Positions 8,663-15,928 of a DNA stretch of 64,000 bases are shown in pieces. The position numbers were made by a program, and so were the translations under genes. Source of the DNA: Phytomonospora sp040655735 (lineage in GTDB: Bacteria > Actinomycetota > Actinomycetes > Mycobacteriales > Micromonosporaceae); contig NZ_JBFAKK010000006.1 in NCBI RefSeq assembly GCF_040655735.1, positions 62,001-126,000 on the forward strand, read 5' to 3'. Numbering within the stretch: position 1 is the stretch's first letter; the number at the start of each line of letters is the position of its first letter. The notes under the pieces are model-generated. The model was not told the DNA's origin, searched no databases, and saw only the letters and a program-made list of their open reading frames with translations.

Positions 8663-9025
8663 CTACTTGTCGCCCGCGGCGGCGGGGCCGTTGTGTGGAA
8701 CCGTGCTCAGGTAAACGTCTCCGTCGCGGATCTCCACCGGGTAAACCTGGACGGGGATCGTGGCGGGCAGGCCGGTCGGTTCACCGGTCCGCAGGTCGAA
8801 GCGGGAGCCGTGCAGCCAGCACTCGAGAGTGCAGCCTTCGACCTCCCCTTCGGACAGTGCCACCGCGGCGTGTGAGCACTCGTCGTAGATCGCGAAGACT
8901 TCTTCGGTGTCGGTGTGGACCAGCGCGATCGGCGTGTCGTCGATCTCGGCGCGCACGGCCGTCCCGACGGGGAGGTCGCTCAGGGCGCAGACCCTGATGA
9001 ACTCGGTGGTGTCCGTGGTGTCCAT
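8663..9025 (-). CDS. Rieske-type 2Fe-2S ferredoxin in the suf operon
   Basis: 120-aa Rieske protein. The two cluster motifs are C-S-H (DECSHAAV) and C-x2-H (LECWLHGSRF), 18-20 residues apart, giving the 2-His/2-Cys ligand set of bacterial non-haem dioxygenase ferredoxins. Insertion between sufD and sufC is a common actinobacterial arrangement; the protein may serve as electron donor in assembly. Its ATG overlaps the sufD stop (ATGA). Confidence 0.93.
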   Translation of the reverse strand: MDTTDTTEFIRVCALSDLPVGTAVRAEIDDTPIALVHTDTEEVFAIYDECSHAAVALSEGEVEGCTLECWLHGSRFDLRTGEPTGLPATIPVQVYPVEIRDGDVYLSTVPHNGPAAAGDK

Positions 9026-10203
9026 CAGACGCCCACCTTGGACAGTCGCTCCTCGATCGTCTCGGTGAGACGGTCGCGGATCGCCACGACGGGGATCTTG
9101 TGCAGCAGTTCGGCGAAGAAGCCGCGGACGACCAGGCGCCGCGCCTCGTCCTCGGGGATGCCCCGGGACTGGAGGTAGAACAGCTGCTCGTCGTCGAAGC
9201 GGCCGGTGGCGCTGGCGTGGCCGGCGCTGACGATCTCGCCGGTCTCGATCTCGAGGTTGGGCACCGAGTCGGCGCGGGCGCCGTCGGTGAGCACCAGGTT
9301 CCGGTTGATCTCGTAGGTCTCGGTGCCGGTGGCGACGTCCTGGATGAGCACGTCGCCGACCCACACGGTGTGCGCGTCGGTGCCCTGCAGCGCGCCCTTG
9401 TAGTTGACGTTGCTGCGGCAGTCGGGGACGCCGTGGTCCATGAGCAGCCGGTGCTCAAGGTGCTGGCCGCCGTCGGCGATGTAGACGCCGTAGGCGTCGA
9501 TCGAGGCGTTCGGGCCGGCGAACTCGGCGGAGACGTACTGGCGGACCAGGTCGCCGCCGACGCTCACGGAGATGTGCGTCAGGCTCGCGTCGCGGCCGAG
9601 GCGGGCCTTCTGGTGCTGGACCTGCACGGAGTCGGGCGCCCAGTCGGCGACGCTCACGACCGTGACCTTGGCGTTGGCGCCCACGGCGATCTCGACGTTG
9701 TCGGCCAGCGTGACCGAACCGACGTGGTCGAGGACGATGGTCACCTCGGCGGACTCGCCGATCTCCAGGAAGGTGTGGCCGAAGGAGACGCCATCGGCGC
9801 CGCCGCCGACCACGCGGATGACCACGGGCTCGGTGACGACGGCGTTGCGCGCCACGGAGACGACCAGCGCCTCCTCGGCGGCGGTGAACGCCTGCGCGCT
9901 GACCCGGTCGAACGGGGTCAGCACGCTGCCCAGACGCGGGTCGCCCTTGGCCACACTCGCGATGGTCACGCCCTCGGGCGCCGCGCCGTACTCGTGGGCG
10001 GGAGCCGTCCCGGCCGGACTCCAGGTCCCGTCGTGCAGGTGGCGCAGGCGCCGCAGCGGCGTGAACCGCCAGTCCTCCTCACGCCCGTTGAGCGTGGGGA
10101 AGTCGGCGACGTCGAAGGATCGCAGCAGCTGCGACTTGGTCTTCGGCGGCGCTTCGGCAACCTGGCCGTGCGAATGTGGCCGCGCAGGCGCGTTCGTGGT
10201 CAT
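9025..10203 (-). CDS. sufD: SufD Fe-S scaffold component
   Basis: 392-aa beta-helix protein of the SufBCD scaffold. It shares the C-terminal segment with SufB: the NYKGALQGTDAHTVWVGDVLI block and the ASATGRFDDEQLFYLQSRGI helix. It lacks the N-terminal SufB extension, which separates the two paralogues. The start at 10203 (MTTNAPARPHSHG) lies 59 bp after the sufB stop, the largest gap in the operon. Confidence 0.95.
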   Translation of the reverse strand: MTTNAPARPHSHGQVAEAPPKTKSQLLRSFDVADFPTLNGREEDWRFTPLRRLRHLHDGTWSPAGTAPAHEYGAAPEGVTIASVAKGDPRLGSVLTPFDRVSAQAFTAAEEALVVSVARNAVVTEPVVIRVVGGGADGVSFGHTFLEIGESAEVTIVLDHVGSVTLADNVEIAVGANAKVTVVSVADWAPDSVQVQHQKARLGRDASLTHISVSVGGDLVRQYVSAEFAGPNASIDAYGVYIADGGQHLEHRLLMDHGVPDCRSNVNYKGALQGTDAHTVWVGDVLIQDVATGTETYEINRNLVLTDGARADSVPNLEIETGEIVSAGHASATGRFDDEQLFYLQSRGIPEDEARRLVVRGFFAELLHKIPVVAIRDRLTETIEERLSKVGV

Positions 10204-10262
10204 GCTCGTGTCTACTCCGGTCGGTGTTTCTTGAGACGAGGACGGGGATGGCGGTGCGGGCG

Positions 10263-11696
10263 TCAGCCGACCGCCCCTTCCATCTGGAGCTCGATCAGGC
10301 GGTTGAGTTCGAGGGCGTACTCCATCGGCAGCTCCTTGGCGATCGGCTCGATGAACCCGCGGACGATCATGGCCATCGCCTCGTCCTCGGTCAGGCCGCG
10401 GCTCATCAGGTAGAACAGCTGGTCGTCGCTGATCTTGGAGACGGTGGCCTCATGGCCCATCTGCACGTCGTCCTCGCGGACGTCGACGTACGGGTAGGTG
10501 TCGGAGCGCGAGATCGTGTCGACCAGGAGCGCGTCGCACTTGACGGTGCTCTTGGAGTGGTGCGCGCCCTCGTTGACCTGGACCAGGCCCCGGTATGAGG
10601 TGCGCCCGCCGCCCCGCGCGATCGACTTGGAGATGATCGAGGAGGAGGTGTGCGGCGCGGCGTGCGTCATCTTCGCGCCGGCGTCCTGGTGCTGCCCCTC
10701 GCCGGCCATCGCCACCGAGAGGACCTCGCCCTTGGCGTGCTCGCCGGTCATGACGACCGCCGGGTACTTCATGGTCACCTTGGAGCCGATGTTGCCGTCG
10801 ACCCACTCCATCGTCGCGCCCGCCTCGGCGACCGCGCGCTTGGTGACCAGGTTGTAGACGTTGTTCGACCAGTTCTGGATGGTCGTGTAGCGGCAGCGGC
10901 CGCCCTTCTTCACGATGATCTCCACGACCGCCGAGTGCAGCGAGTCGGAGCTGTAGATCGGCGCGGTGCAGCCTTCGACGTAGTGCACGTAGGCGCCCTC
11001 GTCGACGATGATCAGGGTCCGCTCGAACTGGCCCATGTTCTCGGTGTTGATCCGGAAGTAGGCCTGCAGCGGGATGTCGACGTGCACGCCCGGCGGGACG
11101 TAGATGAACGAGCCGCCCGACCAGACCGAGGTGTTCAGCGCGGCGAACTTGTTGTCGCCGACCGGGATCACCGTGCCGAAGTACTCCTTGAAGAGCTCCG
11201 GGTGCTCCTTGAGGGCGGTGTCGGTGTCGAGGAAGACGACACCCTGCTCCTCAAGGTCCTCACGGATCTTGTGGTAGACCACCTCGGACTCGTACTGGGC
11301 GGCCACACCGGCCACGAGGCGCTGCTTCTCGGCCTCGGGGATGCCGAGACGGTCGTAGGTGTTCTTGATGTCCTCGGGCAGGTCCTCCCAGGACTCGGCC
11401 TGCTTCTCGGTGGAGCGCACGAAGTACTTGATGTTGTCGAAGTCGATCCCCGACAGGTCGGAGCCCCAGTTCGGCATCGGCTTGCGACCGAAGAGCTTGA
11501 GGCCCTTCAGACGCAGGTCGAGCATCCACTGCGGTTCGCTCTTCTTCGCGGAAATGTCGCGGACCACCGCTTCGGACAGGCCGCGCTGCGCCGAGGCGCC
11601 GGCGGTGTCGTTGTCGGCCCAGCCGTACTCGTAGTTACCGAGTGAGGCCAGCACCTCGTCCTGGCTCAGCGGGGCCTGGCTGGTCGTCTCCGTCAT
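10263..11696 (-). CDS. sufB: SufB Fe-S scaffold protein
   Basis: 477-aa core scaffold of the SUF machinery. Highly conserved landmarks visible: the ARGGGRTSYRGLVQVNEGA block, the CDALLVDTISRSDTYPYVDVREDDVQMGHEATVSKI region split across the core helix, and EGCTAPIYSSDSLHSAVVEI. Its ATG at 11696 overlaps the stop of sufR (ATGA), so regulator and first structural gene are translationally coupled. Confidence 0.97.
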   Translation of the reverse strand: MTETTSQAPLSQDEVLASLGNYEYGWADNDTAGASAQRGLSEAVVRDISAKKSEPQWMLDLRLKGLKLFGRKPMPNWGSDLSGIDFDNIKYFVRSTEKQAESWEDLPEDIKNTYDRLGIPEAEKQRLVAGVAAQYESEVVYHKIREDLEEQGVVFLDTDTALKEHPELFKEYFGTVIPVGDNKFAALNTSVWSGGSFIYVPPGVHVDIPLQAYFRINTENMGQFERTLIIVDEGAYVHYVEGCTAPIYSSDSLHSAVVEIIVKKGGRCRYTTIQNWSNNVYNLVTKRAVAEAGATMEWVDGNIGSKVTMKYPAVVMTGEHAKGEVLSVAMAGEGQHQDAGAKMTHAAPHTSSSIISKSIARGGGRTSYRGLVQVNEGAHHSKSTVKCDALLVDTISRSDTYPYVDVREDDVQMGHEATVSKISDDQLFYLMSRGLTEDEAMAMIVRGFIEPIAKELPMEYALELNRLIELQMEGAVG

Positions 11697-12433
11697 GATT
11701 CTCGCGTCCTCAAGTTGTCGACACTGGATTTGCCTGTGACCGGCCGGTTCGTCTGGCGGGCCGGTATGTGCGTGGTGCAGACGCCGTCACCGTTGGCGAT
11801 CGTGGCCAGGCGCTGCACATGGGTGCCCACCAGACGGCCGATCACCTCGGTCTCGGCCTCGCACAGCTGCGGGAACTCCGCGGCGACGTGCGCGACCGGG
11901 CAGTGGTGCTGGCACAGCTGCCCGCCGGTGGCGATCGCCGAGGCGGAGGCAGCGTACCCCTCGGCCGAGAGCGCTTCGGCGAGGGCGGTGGCTCTGGCCA
12001 GGGGCTCCTCGCCGGCGCCGTCCATGGCGGTCCGGCAGCGCTCTTCGAGCCGGGCGGTCTGCTCGGCGGCGAACGCGCCGACGGCGGCGGGCCCGGCGTG
12101 CCGGGAGATCCACCGCAGGGCGTCGGCGGCGAGGTTGTCATAGGTGTGCGGGAACGTGTCGCGCGCCGCGTCGGTGAGGCGGTACGCCTTGGCGGGGCGT
12201 CCTCGGCCGCGACCGGCGGTCGCGGCGGGCTCACGCGTCTCGACGAGACCTTCGACGGCCAGCGCGTCGAGGTGCTTGCGCACCGCGTGCGTGGTCAGGC
12301 CGAGGACCGCGGCGAGTTCGGCGGCCGTGGCGTGCCCTCTTTCGAGGAGCAGCTGGGCGACACGCTGGCGCGTTCGACCGTCGGGGACGGCGCAGCCGCT
12401 CCCGGTCCGTTCGATCGCCAGGTCGAATTCCAC
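11693..12433 (-). CDS. sufR: SufR-type Fe-S sensing repressor
   Basis: 246-aa DeoR/ArsR-like winged-helix regulator heading the suf operon. The HTH is at about 25-75 (GHATAAELAAVLGLTTHAVRKHLDAL), with a GRGRPAKAYRLT wing. The C-terminal half has the cluster-binding cysteines: CQHHCPVAHVA, FPQLCEAE and GVCTTH. In SufR orthologues these hold a 4Fe-4S cluster; holo-protein represses suf and apo-protein releases it. The GTG start at 12433 abuts a CAAC-N6-GTTA box. Confidence 0.92.
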   Translation of the reverse strand: MEFDLAIERTGSGCAVPDGRTRQRVAQLLLERGHATAAELAAVLGLTTHAVRKHLDALAVEGLVETREPAATAGRGRGRPAKAYRLTDAARDTFPHTYDNLAADALRWISRHAGPAAVGAFAAEQTARLEERCRTAMDGAGEEPLARATALAEALSAEGYAASASAIATGGQLCQHHCPVAHVAAEFPQLCEAETEVIGRLVGTHVQRLATIANGDGVCTTHIPARQTNRPVTGKSSVDNLRTRES

Positions 12434-12446
12434 AACCCAAGTGTTA
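12433..12446 (-). promoter_or_regulatory. Candidate SufR operator CAAC-N6-GTTA
   Basis: Inverted repeat CAAC-CCAAGT-GTTA, one mismatch from the CAAC-N6-GTTG box I recall for cyanobacterial and Streptomyces SufR. It overlaps the first base of the sufR start codon, which fits autorepression of a short-leader transcript. Confidence 0.55.
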
Positions 12447-12590
12447 CCTATTTAGCCGGAGCGCGCCATGCAGGGGTGCCGTGAAGGCGATCACGAAGGG
12501 CACCCTTACCGGCCCTGACCTCGACCTGCGGTTTCGACCGAACGTAGAAGTTGGCCGGTACCCGCGCTCGGACCCGCGCGCGGCGCCCCG

Positions 12591-12604
12591 TAGCCTGTGC
12601 CCTT
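12591..12604 (+). promoter_or_regulatory. Leaderless -10 element for ctaA
   Basis: TAGCCT at 12591-12596, eight bases before GTG 12605, with no Shine-Dalgarno between. This TANNNT-to-start spacing is typical of leaderless actinobacterial transcripts and supports the GTG start over the upstream TTG at 12551. Confidence 0.5.
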
Positions 12605-13543
12605 GTGTCACCTACGTGGGTCCGGCGGATCGCGCTGATCAACATCATCGCCAATGTCGCCATCGTCATCACCGGCGGGGCCGTTCGTCTGACCGGTTCG
12701 GGCCTCGGCTGCCCGAGCTGGCCGAACTGCTCCCCCGACTCGTTCCACACCACGGCCGCGCTCGGCATCAACGGCGCCATCGAATGGGGCAACCGGCTCT
12801 TCGGCGTCGTCGTGGGGTTCATCGCCGTCGTGGGACTGTTCGCCGCCTGGCGCAGGCGACCCCGCCGCACCTCGCTGGTGAAGATGGCCGCGCTCCTGCT
12901 GGTGGCCATCCTCGCGCAGGGCGGCATCGGCGCGATGACCGTGATCACCGGGCTCAACCCGTGGTCGGTGAGCCTGCACTTCCTCGTCAGCGTCGGCGCG
13001 CTCGCCGTGGCGGTCGCCTTCTGGGTCCGCTCCGGAGAGCCCGACGGCCCCGTCCGCGTCATCGTGCCCCGCCCCGTGCGGCTGCTGGCATGGGCGATCA
13101 TCGCCGCGGCGCTCGCGACGGTCGCCATCGGCACCATGGTGACCGGCAGCGGCCCCCACGCAGGTGACCCCGAGACCCCCCGCCTCGACCTCGACGGGCA
13201 CCTGATCACGCAGCTGCACGCCGACGCCGCCTTCCTGCTGATCGGCCTCACCGCGGCGATGCTGCTGACCCTGAAGGCCGTCAAGGCGCCACCCGTGACC
13301 ATGCGGGCGGCGTGGTGGCTGGCCGGAGTGCTGCTGGCACAGGGCGCGATCGGGTACGTGCAGTACTTCACGAACCTGCCGGCGATCCTCGTCGGCGCGC
13401 ACATGCTCGGCGCGTCGGTGCTGTGGATCGCGGCGCTGCTGGTGCTGTACCGCACCCGCGTGCGCGACCTCGCCGACGACCCGCAGGCGAAGGTCCCCGA
13501 CCCGCGGCCCGCGACGACGCCGGCAGAGTTGGCGGTCGGGTAG
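12605..13543 (+). CDS. ctaA: CtaA/COX15 haem A synthase
   Basis: About 312-aa polytopic membrane protein oxidising haem O to haem A for aa3-type cytochrome oxidase. Eight hydrophobic segments are visible in two four-helix halves. The first periplasmic loop has the paired cysteines GLGCPSWPNC found in one-domain-duplicated CtaA. Haem-ligand histidines occur in EWGNR-loop-flanked helices: LHFLVS in half one, TQLHADAAF and VGAHMLGAS in half two. The GTG at 12605 is preferred because a TTG at 12551 would add 18 Arg-rich residues with no ribosome site. Divergent from sufR. Confidence 0.93.
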   Translation: MSPTWVRRIALINIIANVAIVITGGAVRLTGSGLGCPSWPNCSPDSFHTTAALGINGAIEWGNRLFGVVVGFIAVVGLFAAWRRRPRRTSLVKMAALLLVAILAQGGIGAMTVITGLNPWSVSLHFLVSVGALAVAVAFWVRSGEPDGPVRVIVPRPVRLLAWAIIAAALATVAIGTMVTGSGPHAGDPETPRLDLDGHLITQLHADAAFLLIGLTAAMLLTLKAVKAPPVTMRAAWWLAGVLLAQGAIGYVQYFTNLPAILVGAHMLGASVLWIAALLVLYRTRVRDLADDPQAKVPDPRPATTPAELAVG

Positions 13544-13556
13544 GGAGTGGGGCGAG

Positions 13557-13650
13557 CCCCACGCCCCACGCCCCACGCCCCACGCCCCACGCCCCACGCC
13601 CCACGCCCCACGCCCCACGCCCCACGCCCCACGCCCCACGCCCCACGCCC
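13557..13650. repeat. 13 perfect tandem copies of heptamer CCCCACG
   Basis: Units begin at 13557 and then every 7 bp to 13641, 13 perfect copies, followed by a partial CCC. It starts 14 bp after the ctaA stop. Because 7 is not a multiple of 3, all frames through it read as Gly/Ala/Trp/Val- or Pro/His/Ala-rich repeats, producing spurious open frames. Confidence 0.97.
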
Positions 13651-13988
13651 GCGAGGATGCCGGTGACGTCCAGTAGCCGAGGCGTTCGCGCACGAGCCGC
13701 TCCCCCTGTTCTTTGACGCGCTGCCGCGCGCGGACCCGCCGCCCGCGGACGTATCCACCGAGCGCACTCGCCACGCCGCAGCACCACCGGTGCGTGGCGG
13801 ACCGCACTGGAGCCAGCCCCGGGAGGAAGGCGACCGCTTCCCCTCCGCGAAGTCGGCGAGCGCCTGAGATCGAGTTCGGCCGGCCACCACGCCGCTGCCC
13901 GACCCCACCAAAGCGGCGGCGCGAGTGCGTTTCCGCACCCGCGCCGCCGTCGGTCGTCGGTCGCCGAGTCGGTCGGCCGCGCCGTCGA
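13651..13988. other. Intergenic region after heptamer array
   Basis: About 338 bp without a recognisable gene. It ends in a strong hairpin at 13915-13948. Open frames here have no recognisable homology and arise from high GC. Confidence 0.45.
13915..13948. terminator. Hairpin terminator for DsbA-family gene
   Basis: GGCGGCGCG, one mismatch, then GTGCG, loop TTTC, and the complementary arm (CGCAC, mismatch, CGCGCCGCC). It lies 40 bp beyond the stop of the minus-strand gene ending at 13989. Confidence 0.75.
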
Positions 13989-14630
13989 TCAGTCGAAGAT
14001 GGGCCCTTGCGTGCGGGTCCGCTTGATCTCGTAGAAGCCGGGAATCCCCGCCACGAGCAGCGTGCCGTCCCACAACCGCAGCGCCTCCTCGCCCTTCGGT
14101 GCCGGAGTCACGACCGGCCCGAAGAACGCGACACGCTCCCCGTCGGCGCCGGCCACGGCGATCACCGGCGTGCCGACGTCCTGCCCCACCAGCCCGATGC
14201 CCTCGGCGTGGGAGGCGCGCACCGCCTCATCGTGGGCGTCGGTGAAGGCGGCGTCGGCGAGTTCGGTGGGCAGGCCCACGTCGGAGAGGGCGCCTTCGAG
14301 CATCTCGCGGCCCAGCTCCTCCTTCTTGAGGTGGATGCGGGTGCCCATGGCGGTGTAGAGGTCGCCGAGGATCTCGTCGCCGTGCTTCTTCGCCGCCGCG
14401 ATGAGGACGCGGACGGGGTACCAGCCGCGCACGAGGACGGCCTCGCGGTACTCCTCGGGGAGGTCCTTGCCCTCGTTGAGGACGGCGAGGCTCATGACGT
14501 GCCAGTTCACGGTGATCTCGGGGCGCTGGCGCTTGACCTCGTGGACCCAGCGGGAGGTCATCCACGCCCACGGGCAGAGGGGGTCGAACCAGAAGTCGGC
14601 GACTTGGTCGCGGGTTTCATGCACAGACAT
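13989..14630 (-). CDS. DsbA-family protein, mycothiol-dependent nitroreductase (Rv2466c-like)
   Basis: 213-aa thioredoxin-fold protein matching the actinobacterial Rv2466c type, whose founding member uses mycothiol and reduces nitro compounds. The N-terminus ADFWFDPLCPWAWMTSRW is the family hallmark. Residue 19 is Cys, but position 22, the second Cys of CPWC in Rv2466c, is Ala here. A cis-Pro segment (DVGTPVIAV) and the helical insert are present. The gene stands alone and ends at a hairpin. Confidence 0.88.
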   Translation of the reverse strand: MSVHETRDQVADFWFDPLCPWAWMTSRWVHEVKRQRPEITVNWHVMSLAVLNEGKDLPEEYREAVLVRGWYPVRVLIAAAKKHGDEILGDLYTAMGTRIHLKKEELGREMLEGALSDVGLPTELADAAFTDAHDEAVRASHAEGIGLVGQDVGTPVIAVAGADGERVAFFGPVVTPAPKGEEALRLWDGTLLVAGIPGFYEIKRTRTQGPIFD

Positions 14631-14700
14631 GGAATGGAGACTACGCCAACGGTGTGTCCGCGCTCCCGACCCGTCGTCATAGGTGGTGTTGTTCGCTCCG

Positions 14701-14880
14701 CTATCGGATCACCAGAATGTCCGCCGGCTCGTGCTCCGAAATGCCGGTCGGTTCGATGAGCACCTCGCGGGCCAGCCTCCGGACCCTGGCCCACCCCGGG
14801 TCCTCGGTCAGGGCGATCGTCGTCCATCGCCGAGCCTGCTCCTGCCGCTCTCTGTGAGCGTTGTGTCGACCACTAGGTTC
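14701..14880 (-). pseudogene. Possible C-terminal gene remnant
   Basis: Minus-strand frame without a start codon, ending at TAG 14703-14701. It reads RHNAHRERQEQARRW followed by TTIALTEDPGWARV, then RRLAREVLIEPTG and EPADILVIR. About 90% of third positions are G or C and the composition is protein-like, unlike random frames nearby. No family was recognised. It runs into the promoter of the divergent gene at 14886, so its 5' part appears lost. Confidence 0.35.
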
Positions 14881-14885
14881 TGGCC
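14874..14885 (+). promoter_or_regulatory. Leaderless -10 element TAGGTT
   Basis: TAGGTT at 14874-14879, six bases before ATG 14886, with no Shine-Dalgarno. This is leaderless spacing. No strong -35 was seen. Confidence 0.5.
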
Positions 14886-15884
14886 ATGGCGTACTACGGG
14901 TCGATCGTGCTGAGTCGTTCCGACTCCCACTTGACCGTGCTCCCCGACATGGACGCGATCGGCTATCAACACCGGCGACTGCGCGAACTGGGTGAGGGCT
15001 GGCAGGTGCTGGAGACGGCCGGCTTGGACGACCCGCCCGACATGGCCGAGGCCGTCGGGCGCCTCGCCGGGCTGTGGGCGAGCCCCGTCCTGGCCGCCCA
15101 CGTTTCGGGGAGCCACTGCGCTCAGCTGCACGGCGCGCTGCCCGGTGAAGCCGCGTGGTCGACGCACCTTCCCTACCCGGCCGACGCCGACTGCGGGTAC
15201 CGGCACAGGCCCGTCACCGAACCCGGCGGGTCGATCCAGCAGGCGCGCGAGGCGATCACCGGCTGGGCCGAGGGGGCCGGACTTCCGGCATCGCGGGCGC
15301 GACTCGACCGGATCCTCCGGCAGGACGGGCCGCCGACCGATGTCGACCGCGCCTACAGCCCGATCTCGCCCCAGGACCTGGTCTTCGAACTACTTCGGGC
15401 GCTCGGCTTCCGCGACATGCCGGCCCCTCGCCCCTACGATTTCGACCCGGACGAGGAGCCCTACAACGCGGTCGTCGCCGGATGGTGGGGCCTGGCGGAC
15501 CGGGCACGGTCCGCCGCCGCCCATCGCGTCGTCGGCGACAACGCGGAACCTCCCGTCTGGCAGACCGAGGCGATCCGGCTCCAGTGCGACATCTACTCGT
15601 CCCTCTACGGAGGAGCCCACTCCCCCGAGGAACTCGCGGCCAGGGCCGAGTGGGTCACCCAAGCCCACCGTGCGGCCGAGGAAGGCACCGAACCCCCGCC
15701 GCGCACCATCCTGCTCGGCGGCCGACCGGCGACCAACATCCAGCACGTACTCCGCACCAGCGCCGCCGGGGCCATCGGTTCGGCCCTCACCGTCCACCGC
15801 GCCAACCTGGGCGGCGACGCTCCCAACGGCGTCTACTGGGGTGACTCCGCCGAAGGCGAAGGGCGCTGGCCCGACCTCCCCTGA
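14886..15884 (+). CDS. Uncharacterised actinobacterial protein
   Basis: 332-aa soluble protein of unknown function. The N-terminus MAYYGSIVLSRSD, followed by a Gly/Trp/Gln stretch (GEGWQVLETAG) and APVLAAHV-like sequence, resembles a loosely defined set of uncharacterised actinobacterial proteins. The C-terminal half has a Trp-rich helix (VVAGWWGLADRARSAAAH) and a small alpha/beta region ending near GVYWGDSAEG. There is no signal peptide, TM segment or obvious catalytic motif. The start fits a leaderless promoter. Convergent with the DUF4246 gene, 44 bp apart. Confidence 0.7.
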   Translation: MAYYGSIVLSRSDSHLTVLPDMDAIGYQHRRLRELGEGWQVLETAGLDDPPDMAEAVGRLAGLWASPVLAAHVSGSHCAQLHGALPGEAAWSTHLPYPADADCGYRHRPVTEPGGSIQQAREAITGWAEGAGLPASRARLDRILRQDGPPTDVDRAYSPISPQDLVFELLRALGFRDMPAPRPYDFDPDEEPYNAVVAGWWGLADRARSAAAHRVVGDNAEPPVWQTEAIRLQCDIYSSLYGGAHSPEELAARAEWVTQAHRAAEEGTEPPPRTILLGGRPATNIQHVLRTSAAGAIGSALTVHRANLGGDAPNGVYWGDSAEGEGRWPDLP

Positions 15885-15928
15885 CCAGCTCCCCCACCTC
15901 CGGACGTCCCAGCCGCCCGCTCCCGACC

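Noticed and set aside
13557..13650. CRISPR array
   Set aside because: Units are 7 bp with no spacers. It is a simple tandem repeat.
12448..14073. Long minus-strand frames with GAWGVGR repeats across the heptamer array
   Set aside because: Produced by reading through the CCCCACG repeats and antisense to ctaA. No ribosome site or homology.
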